From Phoronis australis (taxonomy: Eukaryota > Phoronida > Phoronidae), in NCBI GenBank assembly GCA_002633005.1, contig NMRA01000382.1, positions 319,096 through 383,095 on the forward strand: DNA of 64,000 nucleotides. Direction: 5' to 3'. The notes below the pieces were generated by a model. The model ran no database searches and was not told the DNA's origin. It worked only from the letters and a program-made list of their open reading frames with translations. This document shows, piece after piece, positions 52,101 through 61,731 of this stretch. The translations under genes were made by a program, and so were the position numbers. The first letter of the stretch is position 1, and every line of letters begins with the position of its first letter.

Positions 52101-54601
52101 GATGAGCACATTGGATGCGATCATGCGACGCATGGCCTCGTGACCCAGCACATAGCTGTGGAGAAACGAGACAAGATTCACTCTGAGAAATATACAGCAT
52201 TGAATGTGATGTAGAACTGCATGGAACAGAGTCAAATTGTGCCCTTTAATTCAAAGTAAATTCATAGATTGGTGGCTATTTTCAGTTTCAGGAAAAACTT
52301 CATTTTCGTATTTTCCAAAGGCTGACTGCTTTGTTTGGTTAAATAATCAAAGTTCTCCAACACTCATTGTTGCACATGCCACTAATGGAGATTACCCTAG
52401 TGTTATTTTTGATCAGATATGTCACACAAGTGTTTGACAACAATGTGTGCCATGTACCTGAAGAACAATCATACAGCCCATACACCTTAAAGACCCACAT
52501 ACCTCTAATCAGGCCAAAATTGCAAACCGTCAACTAAAATAAAGTGAACTTGATGAATGATTTAAGCAGAGGTGAATTTTATCATTGAACCAACCAGTGA
52601 ATGCCATTCTGTTCATGAGCTATCACGTTTTAAAAGGAATGTAAACTAGACACATTACAAAACAAAAGAGCAAACCCCAACAGAGGGCGCTGCATGAGGC
52701 TTTAAAGAAACTGCAAGATGGCTACAACAGATGAGGACATCAACATTGTCACGTTCTCCTGGACTGTCAATTTCACAAAGAGAAATTGTCCAGACAAGAA
52801 ACTGGTCTAATTTTTCAGCAGAGCAAAATTGCAACAGGAATTACTAGCATATGACGGTCTTCTTCTAATTTCCAGCACCAAAATGTGCCAGTTTAAGACC
52901 TCATTAATCTAAAAATTCCAGACCAAAATAGCTCTAGAGTCTTTCGTACTAATGAGGAAAGCCATCAAAATAATAAGAAAATAGAAATATTTGACTTACA
53001 TTTGAGCTCAGGTTTTTTATGATAACAAATATTAAGTAGCCAAGACAACATCCATGAAGCCGACGGTTTAGTGTTATTGAACCGAGGACATAGTATATCA
53101 TTGTTCAGATTTGAAAATTCAGCATAAGAAAGGGATATTCCTGACCAGGTTTGAAGCTGTGTCGTTTGGGTGCACCTGATGATAAAAAGTGTGCCCTTTT
53201 AAAAAAGTTGTGCTCAGCAGACTAAGTGTAATTAAAGTGGTGACATATAACAGAAACCTCAAGGGCAAGTTCTTAAAGCAGATGTACCTCACAGCATGAT
53301 GTCACGTCCTCTGTCGGAGGATAATGGAATGTCAAGGTCGCAGCTGGAGCCAAGCAATACGGTGTCATTTGTAAACAGAAATGGTAAATTTACGATCAAA
53401 TGTTGGAAAACCTAAAGGGTGTGTTAACTTGGTACCATTTTAATGAAATTTGCAACCTATACTACCAGACTGGCAGTAAACTGATTAGAACCTTACATAT
53501 TTTTGGAAGTGTTGCATTTTAAAGGATGCGCCCAGAGGCACACTGACGCAACGTACTTGCGCCTTTATATTTTTTATGTGCTAATGGCGCAAAGGCTTGG
53601 TCCAGGAATATCCCTGATAAGACAAAAGAAGCAAAACGTACAGCTGCCGGGAATATAGACTTTCATCTATGTCCGAAGAACTGTTGCTTGTCATGGTTCC
53701 GTTCTTCGCTAGGACTTCCTGAAAACAGAAGAAACACACTTAAATAAATGCTATAGGAGCAGGAGTTTTATAGAAAGAAATATAGATTTATTGACAACAA
53801 GGGTAATACCGTGTATTGAATTAATATTTTTTACAAGAGTTGAGATCTCCAAAGGCACTGAACATGGAAAAAGTGTAACAAAGTTGAGAACATGGGCCTC
53901 AACAAAACATGAGTAACTTTTCGACGAAACATATTACAACGGGAACTAAAAACTGTAAGGGTCGACCTAAATGCAATGCCCTGCATTGAGTAAGTCAAAA
54001 GTTTGAGGTTGAATCAACTTTCCAAAACTATTCAAGCATTAAAGCTGCTATGACCACGCCTTCAAGCTCAGCAAACGAAATTTTGATTCAGGACAACAGC
54101 CAATAAAACTGATTTCGATCTTTTCATTCCTCAGCTTACTGAGAGTGATCTGAAGGAATTTATAGACGTTTATTGCTTGAGGCTTCTTAGCAGATCATGT
54201 GTAAATGGCAAGCCAAGGCAAGCTTAAGCAAAGTAGTTGAGCAAGAAGAGGGTACTACATTACCCTAGACCCTGGTTTTGAGAACCAGGCAATCACTGAA
54301 TAACGGTTCAGTGGATGAAATTGGTTGTCAAAATCTGGGACCGCTATATCCAACCAGTGCCGACGGTGGCTCTGCCAAAGTGCCAAACACATGACAAGGG
54401 CAGACAAGGCTATAGCGGTTAGTTTTGATTTTTAACCAAATCTGAAGCTAAACTTCAACTCACGGTGGTATCAGAAGTTACCACGCTATCGCTTGAACAC
54501 TGGGCACCCGTTACCTCGACTTTTCGTTTTTTACTCGGAGGAGAAGCGGCTGTCTGCGCGGAGTTGTTCTGGGCTTGAGATTCCGCGGGTGCACTGGACA
54601 T
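33309..54601 (-). CDS. UBA1: Ubiquitin-activating enzyme E1 (UBA1), complete
   Basis: Activates ubiquitin with ATP as an adenylate, then a Cys thioester, and hands it to E2s, in nucleus and cytosol. Exons: 54464-54601, 53642-53718, 51987-52155, 50895-51029, 50199-50305, 49970-50060, 49489-49621, 48511-48608, 47434-47580, 46429-46599, 45746-45856, 44976-45056, 44613-44768, 44069-44234, 43452-43534 (or 42643-42725), 41597-41710, 41050-41163, 39596-39742, 38526-38600, 37623-37818, 37174-37355, 36527-36613, 35885-35989, 34662-34745, 34081-34181, 33309-33444. These total 3204 nt, 1067 aa (human 1058), with every phase consistent. In order: nuclear signal PPSKKRKVE (about 21-29); inactive adenylation half with [14 protein letters not shown] region; active ThiF half with GAGAIGCE (488-495) and [16 protein letters not shown] (517-532); catalytic Cys645 in [20 protein letters not shown] region; C-terminal ubiquitin-fold domain ending VPYVRYTLR. 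All expected ATP-site and Cys motifs are present. Confidence 0.97.
34797..34968. mobile_element. MITE family B, copy 1
   Basis: A 172-bp sequence with short terminal inverted repeats, TGACAGATCG at the left and CGATAGGTCA at the right. Its reverse complement matches the copy at 40239-40408 along the whole length, including TTAACTGACGAATCAGA and TTGTTTGTCGAC. It lies in UBA1 intron 23 and encodes nothing. Confidence 0.7.
35116..35390. mobile_element. MITE family A, copy 1
   Basis: A 275-bp element with 20-bp terminal inverted repeats: TACAGTACGAGACAAAAGTA at the left; TACTTTTGTCTTGTACTGTA at the right, one mismatch. It lies in UBA1 intron 23. A sister copy is at 39807-40070. Confidence 0.8.
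35356..35531. repeat. 35-bp minisatellite made from a MITE end
   Basis: Five tandem copies of TTTGATTACTTTTGTCTTGT plus ACTGTAGCTGTATTG. The first copy is the right terminal repeat of the MITE at 35116-35390, so the array arose by tandem amplification of that end. Confidence 0.85.
38820..39300. repeat. 44-bp minisatellite, about eleven units
   Basis: Units of about 44 bp with the core GAGGACATGTCTATTATACA followed by CCAACTACAGCCAGGATG, in UBA1 intron 18. One unit near 39195 is shortened. The open frames through it are translations of the repeat, not genes. Confidence 0.9.
39807..40070. mobile_element. MITE family A, copy 2
   Basis: Begins TACAGTACAAGCCAAAACTA and ends CTTGTACTGTG, with the same subterminal CAGACAAAATAACC as copy 1 (CAGATAAAATGACC). 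About 264 bp, more diverged, in UBA1 intron 17. Partial relatives occur near 42145-42300 and 51145-51220. Confidence 0.7.
40239..40408. mobile_element. MITE family B, copy 2
   Basis: A 170-bp element bounded by perfect 10-bp inverted repeats TGACCTATCA / TGATAGGTCA. It matches the reverse complement of 34797-34968. It lies in UBA1 intron 17. Confidence 0.75.
41597..41710 (-). CDS. UBA1: UBA1 exon 16, catalytic cysteine
   Basis: Encodes residues 622-659 with [20 protein letters not shown], where the final Cys (residue 645) is the thioester nucleophile, followed by [14 protein letters not shown]. The motif is intact, so the enzyme is expected to be active. Confidence 0.97.
42643..42725 (-). 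CDS. UBA1: UBA1 exon 15, copy A (duplicate)
   Basis: Nearly identical to copy B, including both splice sites (CACAG acceptor, GTAAGC donor). Because the exon is 83 nt, splicing both copies in series shifts the frame, so only one can be used per transcript. The copy sits on the other side of an assembly 'n' at 42991 from copy B and may be the other allele. Confidence 0.6.
43452..43534 (-). CDS. UBA1: UBA1 exon 15, copy B
   Basis: An 83-nt exon completing the split Arg codon of the DNVDAR motif and encoding [18 protein letters not shown] and the start of the following strand. A second copy lies at 42643-42725. The protein is the same from either copy; they differ by silent or intronic changes. 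Confidence 0.85.
44613..44768 (-). CDS. UBA1: UBA1 exon 13, ATP-binding ThiF core
   Basis: Encodes residues 487-538, beginning with the nucleotide-binding loop [16 protein letters not shown] and including the [16 protein letters not shown] motif whose Asp and Arg contact ATP-Mg. Both borders are canonical and the exon is in phase 0. Confidence 0.97.
46861..46968. repeat. Long hairpin, foldback element
   Basis: Arms 46861-46903 and 46926-46968 are 43-base inverted repeats with about five mismatches around a 22-base loop. They begin TCACAAACATTCTTA and end TAAGAATGTTTGTGA. It lies in UBA1 intron 9 and is a probable MITE. Confidence 0.85.
54464..54601 (-). CDS. UBA1: UBA1 exon 1 with nuclear localisation signal
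   Basis: Starts at the ATG at 54599-54601 and encodes 46 residues. The first part is a low-complexity Ala/Ser/Gln lead, followed by PPSKKRKVE, the same kind of basic nuclear signal found in the long (nuclear) form of vertebrate UBA1. The second Met used by the cytosolic vertebrate form would correspond to a Met in exon 2 (about residue 55). The donor is ACC|GTGAGT. Confidence 0.85.
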
Positions 54602-54783
54602 CTAGAGTTAGGGGAAGACGTAGGATTTTCAGAAAAATTAATGCGCCAACAACTTAAATACACTCGTATTTCGGAATAAAATACAAAACAATGTAATCTC
54701 GACCCTCGTTCATGCAATTCAAAGCCGAATACAAAAGGAAAACACACTTTTTGACAGGAAACACGTCTGACTCGGCTTTAAAA

Positions 54784-54820
54784 GTCCAAGATGGCGGCCC
54801 ACAAAGATCACCGGTGAGCA
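54784..54820 (+). promoter_or_regulatory. YY1-like motif and possible divergent first exon
   Basis: CAAGATGGCGGC is a good match to the YY1 core often found just downstream of housekeeping start sites. On the plus strand it also contains an ATG (54791) followed by seven codons and a strong donor, ACCG|GTGAGC. This is what a first coding exon of a divergently transcribed gene would look like, but no second exon was found. Confidence 0.4.
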
Positions 54821-55469
54821 TGTAAAGCGGTTGGGAGAATTCACAGAATGAGACACCAATTATATTAAGAAACCGGAATGTGAAAGCAAAACAACAACCG
54901 CGAACACTAATTCCCTGAGATTACGTGCGTGACATTGAAAAATAAAAACAACTGAATTGAATTGTTAACATAAGATACACACTATAAAAATCAAAAAGGA
55001 CACGACAATTATTTCTCAAAGCGGTAGACACACACCGATTCCGCATCTGAGCAACTCACCGGCACCCGACAGAGCCAAGGTTAAGTCTTCAACTATTCTC
55101 ACAGAATATGGCGTTGAGTGATCTCCAAACGAACTGGATCGTGTCCCAGGGTGTTGTGAGGAATTCTTCGGAAGATTGATACAGAGCCTGATACATAAAA
55201 TAAACTTGTTTGGAAAGAAAATTTCCCAGCGGCTAGGAAATTCCAAAAGGCTTATCGACTATGAATTGCATTCTGGGTATGATGTCATAGCCAAAACAAG
55301 GAAACGATCGATGGCCGCGAACTAAAACACAACTCAGCCAGTTTGAATTTTTTGCAGATCACGTGCTTTTTTGTCCATTGCTGTTGAAAATATCACCGTG
55401 CGATGTTCCAGTTTCATCATACATGGTAAAAAGATTATGTAATCGTTTTAATAGTTTTTAATAGTCTTT

Positions 55470-56230
55470 ATTTCTGTTTCTGTTGACGAAGGACGTTATT
55501 ATAACATCCGAAATTTTCAGTTGATCCATTCTTGTTGTCTTATTTACCTATTTATATTCTACATTTCGTGAAACAATAGTATCCTTGGGAGGATCTGGAT
55601 CGCCTTATTTAGTTTCAGATTTATTTTCTGCGTCTTTGTTTCTGTTTCTGGTGGCAAAGGACGTTATTACATCCGAAAATTTCAGTTGATCCTTTCTTGT
55701 TGTTTTATTTACCTTTTTGTATTCTTTATTTCCGTTTCTGTTGACAAAGGACGTCATTACATCCGAAAATTTCAGTTGATCCATTCTTGTTGTTTTATTT
55801 ACCTTTTTTGTATTCTTTATTTCTGTTTCTGTTGACAAAGGACGTCATTACATCCGAAAATTTCAGTTGATCCATTCTTGTTGTTTTATTTACCTATTTA
55901 CATTCTACGTTTCGTGAAACAATAGTATCCTTGGGAGGATCTGGATCGCGTTATTTAGTTTCAGATTTATTTTCTGCGTCTTTATTTATGTTTCTGGTAG
56001 CAAAGGACGTTATAACATTCGAAAATTTCAGTTGATCCATTCTTGTTGATTTATTTACCTTTTTTGCATTCTTTATTTCTGTTTCTGTTGACAAAGGACG
56101 TCATTACATCTGAAAATTTCAGTTGATCCATTCTTGTTATTTTATTTACCTATTTGTATTCTCGTGAAACAATAGTATCCTTGGGAGGATCTGAATCGCC
56201 ATATTTAGTTTCAGATTTATTTTCTACAAT
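55470..56230. repeat. Composite minisatellite of about 91- and 160-bp units
   Basis: A core unit (TTTCTGTTTCTGTTGACAAA then GGACGT.ATTACATCCG and TCAGTTGATCC) repeats six times. Units 1, 4 and 6 carry an extra tail of about 70 bp (ATAGTATCCTTGGGAGGATC), so the order is long-short-short-long-short-long. The open frame through it on the minus strand reflects the repeat. Confidence 0.9.
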
Positions 56231-56892
56231 AGTTATAACTAATACATAGTTAAAACTTTTTGTGCATTACTTGTGATTTTTCCTCAATGCATTACGCCGC
56301 GCCCAAGGGGCCGGGTTCAGCTGAAGTGGGAAGCATGCGCATCCAGCCTTTAATATGGGGGCTCGAATTTCCGGACGATGTGGACCTTTACCAACAAAAG
56401 CAGCCGAAGTAAAAAAAAAGCGGGGTACCACGTCCAGAGCAGTGAATTGTGCGTTTGCGCCTTTCAGTTTAATCGACTTTTTGTCTCGTTTCCTCGGACT
56501 TTTCGTTTCTCTGGGGCAGAGCTTTTTTTACACTTCGCCAAATGGGGGAGGGCTCCTTAGAGCCCCCCGAGCCCAGCCCCCTCCCCGCTGGGTGCGCGCA
56601 TGGGGACGGAAGTGGAAGAAGGGGCATGTGCCCGGCCCCGGCGTTATATTTTGCAAGCGTCAGGGTTAAATCGTGGCATCCGGTAGCTGTGGGGCCAGGC
56701 GACTGACACTAAGGAGAGACAGCGAAACATCGAGTCACCCGGCGATCGCAGGCTGTACTCCAGCCGATATCTCATCACCGATCTATCAGTGTGCAGTTGG
56801 TGCTTGCTTTATCCTTCAGTGGCCCCGTGGAGGGGTACATTGTTGTTAAGGTCACAATCCTAGCAGCATTTACTACGTCTAAACGTTTTCAC

Positions 56893-57659
56893 TTACCGTA
56901 CTCGTCCGGGTTACCGCCCTGGGCGCTTAATTAGTACTGAAAAAACAAATGGGCGGTAACCCGAGCATGGGCGGTTAAATTGAAGTTATTGAAAAGTCGG
57001 GAGTGAATGCTTGCTGCACAAACGACCGATTTTATCCTCACGGGGCTACACTGACGTCGGGCTTCAAGCATATCAGTTAAAATATAGGTCCGGAGGATTG
57101 AAGTAACGGACTTCGATCATGGGCCTGAAGTGGAATAGCGCACAAGCCAGTGGCGCCGTGATTGAGCGTGACTGGGTTTTTGCATACCTTGGTCGCTGCT
57201 CGTCATGTCTTGGAACTGATGTATTCTTACAGATAGACGTGCATTCAGTGGGCAAGTTTCATGAGAGAAAAGTAAGATCACGCAAGACTGTAGACCGGGA
57301 TCCCAGAGTTTTTTTGGGCAAGAAAAGGTAACCAATTTTCTTTGGTGCCACAGTGCTCTGTGGGTATCCTTAGGCTATGCTTGGAAATGGCCGTCTGGCA
57401 GGTTCGCTTTGGTGGGTGTGGTCAGGGGAGCCAAGACGGAATGACACTCAATTGAGCTAGACCAACTTTTCTGGTAACCATTTCAAACCGCCTTGGAAAC
57501 CTCCAGCGTGGTGACTGTATCAAAATTGGTCACCCAGACAATTTCAGTTGTGGGGAGTATCAGCCAGACAGCTATAAACAAGGTGAAAATTTTGAGCTCG
57601 ATCAATCCAAGAGGCCAACCGCCCGCGGGCATGAGCTGTAACCCGGACGAGTACGGTAA
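56893..57659. mobile_element. Foldback element with 21-bp terminal repeats
   Basis: TTACCGTACTCGTCCGGGTT(A) at 56893-56913 is the perfect inverse of 57639-57659. A second, inner inverted pair, GGGTTACCGCCC (56908-56919) and GGGCGGTAACCC (56951-56962), overlaps the left terminus. The body is GC-richer than the surroundings and shows no convincing transposase. Confidence 0.7.
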
Positions 57660-60214
57660 TAGGGCTTTCACGACGTACGCATGTAGGGCCGTCGGCAACC
57701 CGGCCTTGGGCCGGGTGGGACCGCTGACTGCATCCATAGGCCTAGTTTAGGTCCTACAAAGTGTGCCAAATCCGCCCTTCTCTAATGTTCAGCAGGAAAG
57801 CGAAAAAGAGCCACAACGTGCTTAAATACGAAGTTGTCAGAAACAGACAAACGTATTTTGCGCCACCGGAAAACGAGCAGCAATATCTAAACACCGTAGG
57901 TAAAAATTGATGTGAATGGTTGTCCCGATTTTACGTATTATGTGACAATCAACTTGCTCGTAACTCGAGATCGTCTGATAGTGTTCAGAAGCGGATCTAG
58001 GATACCATAAGGGGGGGGGCAACAAATGACTGTCTCTGGAGGAATTGGGCGAAGTCTGATTGCATGTGCAGCCGAGGCCCGAAGTTGCGGGGATCGGGTA
58101 TGTGAACCTTCTACCGATGAACTATAAAAAACGGGACAGCGCCGCGATCTGGGATCTGAGCCCCCATTCCGCGCTACCGGTCCTACTGAATTACCCAATA
58201 CTTCCTCACGCTTCACACCGTTGTTGTTCCAAATTGAATTTGTTTCATTTGCTGCGAGCAAAGTGGGGTGGGCGCCCCCCCCCCCCCCCCNCCCAAATAC
58301 GCCTATGGTGTTTGCGTGTAATCTTACTTGACAGATGATAGACTGATAGACTGGTGGTTGTTTTTTATTTATTTGTTTTGGTGTTTTAATGTGAAACTGG
58401 TGTTTTTACATTACAGAAAAAAATTCTCAAATTCACTACATCGTTGTACTTACCGAAGCAAACTTACAGGGTTGTTTAAATGATCAATTCGTGAAGCGCT
58501 GTTTTAAAAGAACTGTGCCAAATTTTAAGAAAAACGATTATAAGCTCAAGTAAAAATAAAAACGCATTTGATGTTAAACGTGCAAGAACATTCCCGTTCC
58601 AACTTTTATTGTACACCGAACGTTGTTTAACATGTCCACTCAGTGAAGCCCAGCTGCAGTGAATTAGAGGGGGCAGCCGGTGTGTCCTGTAGTTGGATAC
58701 TCTTGGTTCGAGTCGGCTCTAGGCACCCTAGCATACTGCCAGACCCTTGAGTCAGGTCTCTAGCTTCTCAGCTCGACTTCAACTATATATTAATAAAGAA
58801 TAAGCATTTTGTTTTTCCAGGTGATCAATGAGAAAAGGCACCCGGAACGGCTTGAGCACGTTGGTACGTGTACTAGACTGCCCAGTGTGCAATAGGCCCA
58901 ACCAAGCAGTGAGTTGCCCTGGCAGTTGAATAGTAGGAAAAATGGTACCAACCCGGCCACTTCAAAAGGCGACATAAGCTCATGACATCGTTCAACACTA
59001 TTATTTAGATCCAGTCATATTATCTCCACTGACAGCCGATAGCTCACCTCGCGGCTGGTCCCTGGCCCCACGTACGCACCTATACAGTCAGCACACCCTT
59101 TAGAATTGGTCGGTGTAACCTCAGCAGCCTTGGTTAGCTTCACAACAACGTGAAAAAATTGCTGACTTCATTGAACGATTTTTAGCCTTGTCATGCAAGT
59201 GGCGTAGCGGCAACTATTTCGTTTTACAGGCCTAAGGTTTAACAGAGTGCGTGCTTGAAACACATGCATGTACATTATAAACACATCTTGCCGATTTACC
59301 GGTGCGGTGTTATTCATACTGTATGAATACATGTCAGTATCGTTAACAAATGTCATCGACAGTAGAACGATGCACTCCAAAAAGGCGCAACCCGGCACAC
59401 TGAATTTCCGGCTGGGATTCGGCAGATTCTTGTCTCCGTCAGTGTACGAGACCACTTGCTCAGGCCACCAGTTGCCTAGTACACTGAAAACTGATATTAG
59501 TTACAATAACGAAAACAACGATCTCGAAGTAGCTATGCAAAGGTTTGCTATCTGGAAACACATGAGGGCGACAGAGCACTGAGTGCCTTAGTGCCCATCT
59601 CACTGGCGGTCCCTATACAGTTCAGTTATAGCGTCTTGACTATAGTTCCCTGTGTTTAAGGGAACGGCTTCCTTTTACTATGAACACTCTAGAACTGGTA
59701 AATTCTGGTAAAAGTTATTCATTGTTAGTCTTAACAAACTAGCTTTCCGGATGCGGGTGCCCTGGGTCAGTTGTATTCCAGGGAAGCTCAGTGACTGAGT
59801 AAAGTTGGAGATCACGCACCGCTGAAGCCTAGTACTCTTATTACAACTAGTGATTCAGTGGCGTGAAGAGGTTAGGTTATGCAAGGGAGATTTTTTTATT
59901 TGATGCTCCTCTCTACTCAAATGTATGGACCTTAGTACATAAGACTAGGAATTGAATAAAAAAACCGTATCAGAAACTTTATTCAAATTTACTGAAACTC
60001 ATTAATTCCGAGTCGTTCACCGACGTTCCAAAATAAATTACCATATTGAATGGGGATCCCCAATGTGGATGCTCGGGGCCGACGCTACTGAAATAATTCA
60101 CAAACCACTAAACTTGTCACCTCAGTGCATAAGCTTTTCTCAACACTGCTTCTGCTCTTTTTGGAATGAAAACAATAAACTCAGACACTCACTAGGTAGC
60201 GCTCTCTTTCCAGC

Positions 60215-61731
60215 ATGGCGGTGATCGTTGACAAGACTTGGCAACCGCCTTTTGTTACAATGGAGACAACGTGAGTCGTATCCGAAAAACTTTTGAATTT
60301 TGTAGCACATAAAAGTTGCACAGTATTAGCTCACGCTACCTGTCTGCGTTTTGCATCTCAAGAGTCATTAAATCCTTAAACTGTGTCTGTCGAAAGACCG
60401 GTTTCGTAGATTTCATTGACGCGTCCATTCATTGATTCACAATTCAATTTTAAGCGACTTCGGCTGCACGGCACACACCCAGGCAGGCGCACGATACATA
60501 GGATAGTTGATGGATCTTACTCTAAGTAGAGCTGGTTACCCTCTTGTCAGTCCTGTATATTGTACCAACCACAGGCGTCCTCAGCTTCTGATCGTCCCCA
60601 ATACACATATAATACTACAAGGTATGACACTCCCGACTAGAAATTCCACGGGTGCTTCACTTCAGCCGTCCATAGCAAACATAAAACTCAATAAATTTAC
60701 ACAAAACAGGGGTTCAGCAAACCATGAAGAATTGTTCTTTCTCCTAATACCATTCACGGTGTCCTGTTACGGCGACTTCGTAAGAAATTCGCAGTCAAAG
60801 AACAAAAATGTTCACAAAAAGCCCCACACACACATCCTCCCTGGGCCCGTCGAGGTCAAGGACGGTACGGAAATTGCCGATGAGTTACGGAAGTAGCGAC
60901 ATCGTGACTTTACGCGACAAAGCAGGAATACGCGAGGCAACTTGTCAAGTTCACTCAAATAATCACGTCCATGTTCATAAAAAATTGCACTGCACTAAAT
61001 CAAGTTACATTTGAATGAAATATCAATTTCAACCAACCTTTATAACTGCGGGCGATCAGTTTCACCAAACAATGATCGATTTAGCCATTCACATATTCTT
61101 CCAGTTCAGCGACACAAGTTACGGTAAAAGAGAAAATGGTTGATCTCAAGACCAATAATTACAAAAATTCTTTTCACCGAACAAAAATTTCACATTTTTG
61201 CCTGAAAGAATATTCAATTCTAAGTTCACGCAACACTCGCTTCTGCTTAATCTTGAGATTAAGCTGAGCGGGATTCTTAGTTCACGCACAACAGATATGC
61301 TTTTGTGTATGAATGGTTTCTTGTTTTAGCATGAATTCTCTTTAACTTTTGCCTCATCTCCTTCCCCAGTATGCCTTCTTGATCATGATTATAATGTGAT
61401 CGTTCAAAGAATTCTCTTTAATTTTTGCCTCATCTCCTCCCCCAGTATGCCTTCTTGTTCATGATTATGTGATCGTTCAAAGAAGTCTCTTTAATTTTTG
61501 CCTCATCTCCTCCCCAAGTATGCCGCCTTGTTCATGATTAATATGTGATCGTTCAAAGAATTGTTGTGTCTTTCAGAATGGGGAAAATTGTGTTTGAGAT
61601 GTATTGGAGGCATGCCCCTAATACATGCAGAAATTTTGCCGAGCTGTCCAGGCGTGGTTACTACAATGGTGTGAAATTTCACAGAATCATCAAGGACTTC
61701 ATGATACAGGGTGGCGATCCGACTGGGACTG
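60215..61731 (+). CDS. PPIL1: Peptidyl-prolyl isomerase-like 1 (PPIL1), exons 1-2, partial
   Basis: Cyclophilin-type prolyl isomerase of the activated spliceosome, which binds SKIP/SNW1. Exon 1 is 60215-60270 (ATG GCG GTG..., 18 codons plus 2 bases, donor GTGAGT) and exon 2 is 61577-61731 (donor G|GTAATG). The product so far is 71 residues: short lead with [10 protein letters not shown], then [33 protein letters not shown] and [14 protein letters not shown]. Arg55 in FHRI and the QGGD motif match the cyclophilin active site. The order and residues follow vertebrate PPIL1 (166 aa) closely. The remaining exons, from RGGASIYG onward, are not found up to base 64000, so the next intron is over 2.2 kb and the gene runs off the window. 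Confidence 0.95.
61325..61560. repeat. Minisatellite of about 78 bp before PPIL1 exon 2
   Basis: Three tandem units of about 72-80 bp, with core TTTTTGCCTCATCTCCTCCC followed by CCAGTATGCC. They end about 16 bases before the exon 2 acceptor (61576). Two of the units carry a pyrimidine tract followed by CAG. Confidence 0.9.

Larger units (their letters stand above)
54602..60214. other. Head-to-head spacer between UBA1 and PPIL1
   Basis: Contains the UBA1 promoter side (YY1-like CAAGATGGCGGC at 54788-54799), a minisatellite block (55470-56230), a GC-rich stretch (about 56290-57760) with a foldback element, and homopolymer G and C runs near 58010 and 58276-58294. I find no complete gene. The last 300 bases should hold the PPIL1 promoter. 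Confidence 0.5.

Noticed and set aside
55605-55838. Minus-strand open frame with a repeated KVNKTTRKDQLKFSDV motif
   Set aside because: It lies wholly inside the composite minisatellite; the peptide repeat is the DNA repeat read in frame.
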